NCBI RefSeq assembly: GCF_047511655.1
Contig: NC_133392.1
Location: 89,397,042 to 89,461,041, forward strand
Origin: Castor canadensis
Lineage: Eukaryota > Chordata > Mammalia > Rodentia > Castoridae
Direction: 5' to 3'
Length of the DNA stretch: 64,000 nucleotides
Shown: positions 57,601-64,000 of the stretch, one piece after another
Layout of the letters: each line of letters begins with the position of its first letter
Numbering within the stretch: position 1 is the stretch's first letter
Notes under the pieces: model-generated
Databases searched by the model: none
Told to the model about the DNA's origin: nothing
What the model saw: the letters and a program-made list of their open reading frames with translations, nothing else
Program-made: the position numbers and the translations under genes

Positions 57601-60311
57601 TCAGAATGATGTTCTCCAATTCTATCCATTTACCATCAGTTAACTTTATTTGATCATATCATGTCATTTTTCAGTCAAAATTGTCTTCACTTAGGAAAAA
57701 GTATCTTTGTGAAGGACTTCATTCTCAGTACAGTTAACTAAAATTAGTTATTTCTCTTCAACAAGTCTTTTTTTTCATATTGCACTCTCCTGATCAATTA
57801 ATTAACTCTGGTCTGTCAGAGGAAACCCCCATCTACTGTGGGAATAAACATTTGGAGGAACTCAGAAAAACTGTATCATAAATGAACTTCTTGATTATGA
57901 CCAGCATTGGAGTGAGTTTTTAAATTGCAAAACACATTTCCTAGGGGAAATACTCTAAGCAGAGGACGTTAAAGCAAGGTCCTTGTACCAGCTGTATCTG
58001 TACCACACTAAAAATCTGGAACTTTTAGACTTGTTGAGGGAAAGCCCTCAGCATTCTGTATGTTAACAATCCTCTAAAGGCATCCTAAATTAGCTTGTTC
58101 TTCAATTAGCTAAACGCTCTCATGGCAGAATGTTAAGAAGTGAAATGAGATGCAGGTGAGCTTTATGCACTGTAGATGGGTTTGTGGAAATGAAATGAAG
58201 AGAAGGGAATAGTGGTGCAAATATTGTTGTGCTTCAAGAAGACATTGAGTTGCACCAAAGAACATTTCGTCCACTAGCTGAAGACAGGATTATAAAATGA
58301 CTGAAGAAATTACATCACAAAAGGTACTGACAGAAACTTGCAATAATTCAGAAGCGTATCAAATTGCACACCAATCTCAAGCAGAGGATTCAGTTCCCAG
58401 AACAATCCAGACTCTGGATAAAGGTTTTTATGCACCACTCATCCATCCAGACCAGGGAGAAGAGACTGGCCAGCACTGTTTCCTGCTTTTGTCCAGTCAG
58501 ACCTGGCACCTGATGCGCCAGTGATGAGTCCTCCTTCTGTGGCAGTCCTAGCTGCCCTGGGCCTCAGTTCTCAGAATTCTGTTCGTGCTTTGTTCCAGCT
58601 TTTGAGAAATACATTTGCTCCTCTCGCTTTCCCTGTAGGGGCCTAGATTCTACCACCTTATTCTACCTGGCTGATTTGTTTTGCCCTCTCTGCCCAGATT
58701 TTCTTACTTCTGCCCTTCCTTCCTTCTTTCAATTCTTCCTTCCTTTCTCCCTTCTTTCCCTCCTTTCTTCCTTCCCTCGTTCCTTCCTTCCCTCCCTCCC
58801 TCCCTCCCTCCCTTTTTCTTCTTCTCTTCCTTCCTTCCTTCTTTCCTTCCTTCCATTCCTTCTACCCCCGTCTTTTTGTAGTACTGGGGTTTAAACTCAG
58901 GGCTACAAGCTTGCTAGGCAGGTGCTGTACCACTTGACCAGCTCCACCAGCTCCAGATGTTCTTGATGATGCCTGCCCTAAAAAGAATTGCCCAGAATTC
59001 TTGATTCTGTCTCAACCTTCTGAATGAGACATTGTTAACTGGTGATAGGTATTGACTGTCCTGATGGCAGACAAAAATGATGACAATAAATAATATTTAT
59101 TGGAAAGTTACAATGTGCAAGCCTCTTACTAAGCACTTTGTAGGTTTTACCTGATGGTCCTGCTATTCCATCACTATCCTTCTCAATTGTTTTCGTGCCT
59201 GTCTTACTGCTCAACTTTGTCACAGAGACACATACAAATCCCAGATAAGAAAACATCAACTTATTCCTAAAGCCTGTGAATTACCTGCTCCATTATCCAA
59301 AAGTTCCAAAACTTTTGTGTTTCCTTTGTTTGATTCAATGATAGCTGTCACACTGGCTCCAATGATAGGTATATAGCCCTGTAGAACTTCTGCGTAAACA
59401 ATCATTGGGTTGGGGAAGCTGTTGGAGTTTTTATTCATTTTAGCATTCACTGTGATCGGAGGCACAGAAGAACTTGCTGCCCGAGAAGTCACTGTCATAG
59501 TTAGTGTTTCTGAGTTTGCTTTGGCCTGAAGATGGTAAGTCCAAATGCCCACCTGAAATTGTTGATGGAAATATACAGTAAGTATCCAGAGTCAAACTAT
59601 CCTTGTTTCCGTTATGCAATTGTAAAATTGCAAAAGTGTGGTGAAAAAAACAGGCTTTGAGGGTTTTCAGGTTTTAAAAGGATGTAAACTGAGGGAGTTT
59701 AGGGAAGTCACCAGCGAGTGCTATGCATGGTATCTATACCTTGTAACATCTTGCCTATAAAAATTGCCTCAGTTTTGGCCTTTTTGCTACCTTCAGAGTC
59801 ACAGATTCTATGACCCTGGTAGCATTAGGAAGGAAGGGCTCTGTAGCTGTCTCTACACCAACTTACACAAATTCTTCCTATACTTCGTCCTTATGGTTCT
59901 TAGACTCCCTGTCTTCTTTCTTTCATCCTTCCTGTTCTTTGCCATTATAACTATTAGGATCCCACAGGCCAGAAAAGTGCACAGTATTTTATCTTAATTT
60001 CCAAGATGATATAATCTTTGACATATTTATGACATAAAACAATTGATTTTCAGCTAAAAAATATTTCAGAGGCATTCAAACAACTGATTGCTTACCTGTG
60101 CAGTTCCTGGAATAGTAAGATAGGCCATTTTGGAAGCAGTGTCCACTATGGAATTTGTGACTGCTGTTCCATTGGGATTCCAGAGAGAAATTTTGGGAGG
60201 CTGTTTGCTCCATGTGACTTGAAAGAATGTGTCCTTTCCCATGGTGCTGTCAGTGATTACAGTGTCATTCATCCAGGAATCACTGTTCAATGTTGATCCC
60301 TTACTTTCCAG
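54207..60311 (-). CDS. CLCA4: CLCA4-like copy C, 3' exons (incomplete; premature stop in last exon)
   Basis: Five consecutive exons are present: 10 (60096-60311), 11 (59285-59552), 12 (56516-56686), 13 (55279-55509) and 14 (54207-54658 to the family stop). All splice sites are GT-AG and all phases join. The product covers the post-VWA beta-rich region, the FnIII-like region, and, after a single TGA at 54639-54641, a transmembrane segment and basic tail. The 5' exons would lie beyond 64000; an L1 at 63257 sits before the expected exon 9. If transcribed, the protein would stop about 150 residues early and lose its membrane anchor. It may be a pseudogene or an anchorless product. Confidence 0.85.
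54840..55054 (-). mobile_element. B1-like and tRNA-derived SINE pair, antisense
   Basis: The copy C counterpart of 19275-19505: GACAGATTCTCATTACATAT to CCTCCCAAGTGCGGG, then GGTACTGGAGTTTGAACTCA and TTGCTAGGCAGGTGCTCTGC. It lies in intron 13. Confidence 0.75.
55279..55509 (-). CDS. CLCA4: Copy C exon 13: FnIII-like region
   Basis: The exon has 231 nt with acceptor ATGCAG|G and donor ACAG|GTAAGA. It encodes [20 protein letters not shown], then [20 protein letters not shown], later [17 protein letters not shown]. The LTW and DNI residues agree better with the family than those in copy B. Confidence 0.92.
56299..56391 (-). mobile_element. tRNA-derived SINE, antisense
   Basis: TGTGGAGCTGGGGTTTGAAC, then GCTAGGCAGGCAGTCTACCA; counterpart of 20719-20810. 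Confidence 0.8.
56516..56686 (-). CDS. CLCA4: Copy C exon 12
   Basis: The exon has 171 nt with acceptor AACAAG|GTG and donor AATG|GTGAG. It encodes [20 protein letters not shown], then [20 protein letters not shown], and ends [12 protein letters not shown]. This is the only complete exon 12 in the window. Confidence 0.92.
57033..57636 (-). mobile_element. L1 3' fragment with clear target-site duplication
   Basis: A 5'-truncated L1 of about 600 bp, minus strand, in intron 11 of copy C. CAGTTAACTTTATTT occurs on both sides (57018-57032 and 57637-57651), a target-site duplication of about 15 bp. Its sequence is close to the fragments at 31689 and 14100. Confidence 0.92.
58697..58873 (+). repeat. 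Long CTTC/CCTT pyrimidine tract
   Basis: About 175 bp of almost pure C/T sequence, mostly CCTT and CCCT units. The copy B counterpart near 21307-21330 has only a few units, so the tract expanded in copy C or contracted in B. Both open frames across it are low-complexity. Confidence 0.9.
58874..58954 (-). mobile_element. tRNA-derived SINE, antisense
   Basis: TAGTACTGGGGTTTAAACTC, then GCTTGCTAGGCAGGTGCTG; counterpart of 21335-21419. Confidence 0.75.
59285..59552 (-). CDS. CLCA4: Copy C exon 11
   Basis: The exon has 268 nt, open, encoding [20 protein letters not shown], then [20 protein letters not shown], later [20 protein letters not shown] and LELLDNGAG. Only two residues differ from copy B (Lys for Glu twice, around ESNKGNTK). 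Confidence 0.92.
60096..60311 (-). CDS. CLCA4: Copy C exon 10
   Basis: The exon has 216 nt with acceptor AAACAG|CTG and donor CACAG|GTAAGC. It encodes [20 protein letters not shown], then [20 protein letters not shown], and ends [11 protein letters not shown]. Unlike copy B, the last codon is CAG, so the frame stays open. Confidence 0.9.
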
Positions 60312-62094
60312 CTGTTTAATTATATTTAAAAATGAATGACTGCAGAAAAGAATAATTTTATTCTCTTTTCTTTTAAAGATAACTCTTAATTTTTGGTCTA
60401 GAACAAGCTTACATATGGCATACCACCTTATACTGTAATATTTCTGAAAGTTAATTGGGCTGTGACTAGAATATTTAAGTAGAGACAGAGTCAAGGCCTC
60501 AGAGCTAAAGTGAAGACTAATAAATAACTAAGACAAACACTCATGGATATTTTCCTAATGTGGAATCTTGAAATAATTTTTCACATTAGACAGAGGGAGA
60601 ACCAATAACAGGAAATACATGCAGCAAGAAACATACAATGAAATCTTGAGAAGAGAGAAAGTAAAAGATGAGACTTTCTGAGAGGAGATTTAAAAAGTTA
60701 TTCAAGTCTTTGCAGATAGTCTGAAAGAGTCTACTTTTTTGTTTATTTTCTTAAGTCACAAAAATTGTATGTATTTACATGTACAGCATGATGTTTTGAA
60801 ATATGCATATATTATGGAAGAGCTAAATCAAGCTAATTACCATAATCTTCTATACTTATACTCTGTTTTTTTTTGTGGTAAAATCAATTAACTCAACCAC
60901 CTTGGCTCTTTTCAAAATTACAATGCATGTTATTTAATTATAGCACCACGTTTGTGTAATAGATCTCTTGAACTTATTTCTCCTATCTGATTGAAATTTT
61001 GTGTCCTTTACCTAATATCTCTCCAACCTTTACACTCCACCAGCTACTTGTAATAATTTCCTTCTTTGCTTCTTTGAGTTGAACTTTTTTAGATGCCCCA
61101 TGTTAGATCATGCGCACTTGTGTTTTTGTGCTTTGTTTATTTCACCTAACATGAAGTCCCAGGGAGATCCATCTTTATCTACTCACCAGGTGATTCCTAG
61201 GGGGCACCATTTCAGGAACAATAGGAAATTGTATTTCTACTCCAACTCAGTCCTCAATCAAAAACAGCTTTAGTCCTATGCTGATAGAAGACACTGAATT
61301 CTGCTTTGAAATATTGTTATGACAAAAATCTTAGTCCTGTGTCAAGTACATGTCTTTGAGTGGACATGAGTTAAATTTGAATGTAAATGCCATTTTTGAC
61401 TCCTTATCAGGAAAGGCTAAGAAAATAAGATGGTTTTGGTAGTACTAGAGGACAAAAGTGTGAGATATGGGCTTTCCTTTGTACTCCAGCTGCCACTACC
61501 CAAGCCCATGTTCTTATCAATTGATATTATTGTAACATGCTTCTAATCAGTCACTATTTCTTCTATTATTTCTGCCTATAAAGTACATGAGTACAGATTA
61601 ACCTCACAAAAGTTTGCTTTCTTTTTTTTATTTCTCTATTTAAGAAACTGTCATAGATATTCCAAGTGTGAGAACAAAATTTTATTCCTTATTTCTTCCA
61701 CACCTGTGAAAGCGTCTATTATTAAAAACATCCATTATTATAGTTTTGAGCACTTTTGCATGCAAATTTCTAATTTCTAGCTGATTTTTCCATATTTTGC
61801 TCTTAAACTTTTAAATGTCTTTGGAAGGGGAGAAATGACCCAAGCCTTGTATGCACATATGAATAATAATAAAAAAATTAAATATCTTTGGAAAATTGCA
61901 TTTGGAGTTCCCAGCATCTGTTCTAAATTTTTAAAGCCAAAACAGTGTTAATAATATGTTCAAAATCAGTTCTCTTTCCTTACTTGTCACTTTCAGACTG
62001 TAGTAGCACTGTTCTTTTCATCAGTCAGGTTGAAAACCTGAGGAATGACCTTTAATTTATTCTTCATACATGGTCATGTTAGGATGATTTTATT

Positions 62095-62408
62095 TTTTTG
62101 GGGTGTGGGGATTACTGGGTTTTGAACTCAGGTCCTCATGCTTGCTAGGCAGGTGCTCTACCACTTGAGCCACCTCACTTTTTTGTGATGTGTATTATTG
62201 AGATAGGGTTTTTGGAACTGTTCCCATGTGCTGTCTTTGATTTGCTATTCTAGTCTCTGCCTCCTAAGTAGCTAGGATTATAGGTGTGAGCACCAGTGCC
62301 TGGTAATTTTCTTTTTCTTTTTCTTTTTTTTTGAGAGCACTAAGGTTTGAAATCAGGGCTTCAGGCTTGTGAGGCAGGCACTTTTACTGCTTGACCTGCT
62401 CCACCAGG
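62095..62408 (-). mobile_element. Cluster of antisense tRNA and B1-like SINEs
   Basis: GGTTTTGAACTCAGGTCCTC, then TGCTAGGCAGGTGCTCTACC, a B1-like middle (GAGATAGGGTTTTTGGAAC to GCTAGGATTATAG) and a second tRNA-type unit ending CTGCTCCACCAGGAGC. Counterpart of 24791-25068. Confidence 0.75.
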
Positions 62409-63256
62409 AGCAGGATGAACATTTAACTCGAGAAGTCTACATACCAGATCTCCAAACAAATCTGCATATACCCTAAATCTACATTCTGTTACTTCTGTTC
62501 TCTTTATTGTTGGGAAGAAGAGAAAAATAGGGTTGTTTAGGTTATCCAGGCAAATTTTAATGTAGCTGACTTGATGCATTGGAAAATTGAAGATGGAAGT
62601 CTTGGCATAAAGAAACATGACACAGAGTTGTGGCAGTGAAAAGAAGGGAAACAGATTTTCCTAAAACATATTTTGATGAAAACAGGCTGTGTTGACATTG
62701 TACATAGGACATGAATTAAAGAACAAAAGTTTATTTAAAGTTTTTGAATCTAAGTAACAAGACATGGTGCTGCTATCAAGACACTGACAAGAAAAAAAAT
62801 TGAGTTCAGTAGAGATGTGAATAAAATTAATAATCTGTGGGCAAAAAGTGGTTGAAGAGGTGGGGAAAGCCCTAGGCTTGCATACACACCATTATTATTT
62901 ACCCTGAGTTTCTAGTATTCATTTCTAAGGTACATTCCCTCCAAGCACATTCTGAACTAGTGCTTGAGTTCATTGTCTAAATTTAATTCATAACAGTGAA
63001 GAATGTAGAAAAGTTGAAACATAAGATTTTAAAAAATTCATTCATCAAAAAAATAGGCTGAATCACAATGAAACATCCTGTACAACTGTTATAAACTAAT
63101 AGAAATGTAAAAAGTTGGACAAAGTTTATTTTTGGTGGAAAATTTGATATTATTAGGTTTTAGTGTTATCCCTTAACCAAACTTATGAAATAAGAAAAAA
63201 ATTAGTATTTTACTACTTATTTTATAATTTGGTTATAGCTAAAAAATAGTTTAACC

Positions 63257-64000
63257 GGATGCTAAAGGAATAACATCAGAGCAACTAAGACTGTAATTCT
63301 ACTGTTCCAGAACTGGTGTTTTTTTTTTTTTTTTTTTTGCCTTTCTTTAAGTGTTTGGCTGTCTGGTTTGCTGTTTGATCATCCTCCATCTCTCCCATTT
63401 TTTCTCTTTTTTTTTCATTTTCTTTCTCTTTTTTCTCCTGCTTTCTTGGTTTTGTTAGTATTAATATTGTAACTCAGCAAATACTACCTCCAGGAACAGA
63501 AATGGTACCTAGTGGAAACATGGGAAGACAAAGAAAGGATGGAAACCATTCTCCCCCCAAAAATAAATTAGTACAGGATTCAGAGAAAAATGAAGAAAAC
63601 AGATACCCAGATCCAGACTCCAACAAAACAAAGATAAACTATACCAAAGAACCCAATGAAGCCCCCAGAACACAATGAAAGAAGAAATACCACAAGTAAT
63701 TAATAAGAATTTCATACTTGTTACTAGACATGGTTAACCGAAACATACAGGAAGCACTCAAGAAATTCCAAGACAACAAAAATAAAGAATATGAAAAAAA
63801 CACAAAAACAAATAAATGAAATCATATGAGCCCTAAATAAACACCAAACTGAAACAGAGAACACTATAAATAGAGAGATAAATGAATTAAGGGTGAAAAT
63901 TGACAATATTATAGAGGAAGTGACCCATGATATGGAAAACCTCAGAAAAAAGAATGAAACAGAAATACAAAACTAAATGGAAGGCCATTCCAGAAGAACA
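63257..64000 (+). mobile_element. 5' part of a sense-strand L1, running off the window
   Basis: The direct duplication stops at 63256. What follows is an L1 5' UTR with T-rich runs, then an ORF1 start. ATG at 63520 opens MGRQRKDGNHSPPKNKLVQD, followed by SEKNEENRYPDPDSNKTKIN and then a TGA. Downstream frames look like the ORF1 coiled-coil region (lysine- and glutamate-rich). It sits where copy C's exon 9 would be expected. Confidence 0.8.
63520..64000 (+). pseudogene. L1 ORF1 N-terminal region, broken
   Basis: About 52 codons are open from the ATG, hydrophilic and charged as in L1 ORF1p, then an in-frame TGA. Further pieces in shifted frames encode NREINELRVKIDNI-like coiled-coil sequence. 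The rest of the element is outside the window. Confidence 0.65.

Larger units (their letters stand above)
57652..59284 (-). other. Copy C intron 11, remainder
   Basis: From 58247 it matches copy B from 21029. The part 57652-58246 has no partner in copy B, having been lost there together with half of exon 12. No additional exon was seen. Confidence 0.7.
54768..63256. repeat. Direct segmental duplication, unit 2 (3' half of copy C)
   Basis: This is the partner of 19201-25917. It includes exons 10-13 of copy C and a complete exon 12. It has an extra L1 fragment (57033-57636) and an expanded pyrimidine tract (58697-58873), and it lacks about 260 bp present in unit 1 near 22950-23210. The homology stops at 63256, where a sense L1 begins. 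In unit 1 the equivalent point lies just before exon 9 of copy B. Confidence 0.9.

Noticed and set aside
58676-58894. Proline/serine/phenylalanine-rich frames of 66-72 codons
   Set aside because: They are translations of a simple pyrimidine repeat.
63509-63906. Minus-strand frames that look membrane-like
   Set aside because: They are the reverse of L1 ORF1 on the plus strand; complementing A-rich coding sequence gives false hydrophobic peptides.

Overview
The window is mammalian nuclear DNA with no bacterial, phage or CRISPR content. GT-AG split exons, LINE-1 elements, 7SL/B1-like SINEs and many copies of a tRNA-derived SINE point to a rodent. The SINE and L1 3' ends resemble those I associate with Castorimorpha (beaver-like), but that species assignment is inference. 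The only protein-coding family seen is CLCA, and the exon peptides fit CLCA4 (calcium-activated chloride channel regulator 4) best. CLCA proteins carry a signal peptide, an HExxH metalloprotease domain, a VWA domain with a MIDAS site, a beta-rich/FnIII region and, in CLCA4-type members, a C-terminal membrane segment.

Three CLCA4-like copies lie here. Copy A is on the + strand (2968-11329) and has exons 1, 4, 5, 6 and 7. Copy B is on the - strand (38744 down to 19723) and has exons 1, 2, 3, part of 5, 6, 8, 9, 10, 11, part of 12, and 13. Copy C is on the - strand (60311 down to about 54090) and has exons 10 to 14, its 5' part lying beyond the right edge. Exon numbers are mine, aligned to the remembered CLCA4 protein.

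Two segmental duplications organise the locus. (1) An inverted duplication pairs 1-14099 with about 28385-41590, each arm carrying a CLCA4 promoter and 5' half, around a 14 kb spacer. It runs off the left edge. (2) A direct duplication pairs 19201-25917 (3' half of copy B) with about 54768-63256 (3' half of copy C). After duplication the copies lost different parts: A lost exons 2-3; B lost exon 4, half of exon 5, exon 7, half of exon 12 and the last exon, and has two nonsense codons. C is clean in the visible part except for one in-frame TGA early in its last exon, which would remove the membrane anchor. A and B are confidently pseudogenes; C is either a pseudogene or a gene for an anchorless protein.

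Layout: 1-14.1 kb, left arm with copy A. 14.1-19.2 kb, near-full-length antisense L1 lacking ORF1, at the palindrome centre. 19.2-28.4 kb, 3' exons of copy B. 28.4-41.6 kb, right arm with 5' exons of copy B. 41.6-54 kb, intergenic DNA with LTR-like pieces, an old L1 with tandem 5' monomers and a short inverted repeat. 54.1-63.26 kb, copy C. 63.26-64 kb, 5' end of a sense L1 that interrupts the direct duplication.
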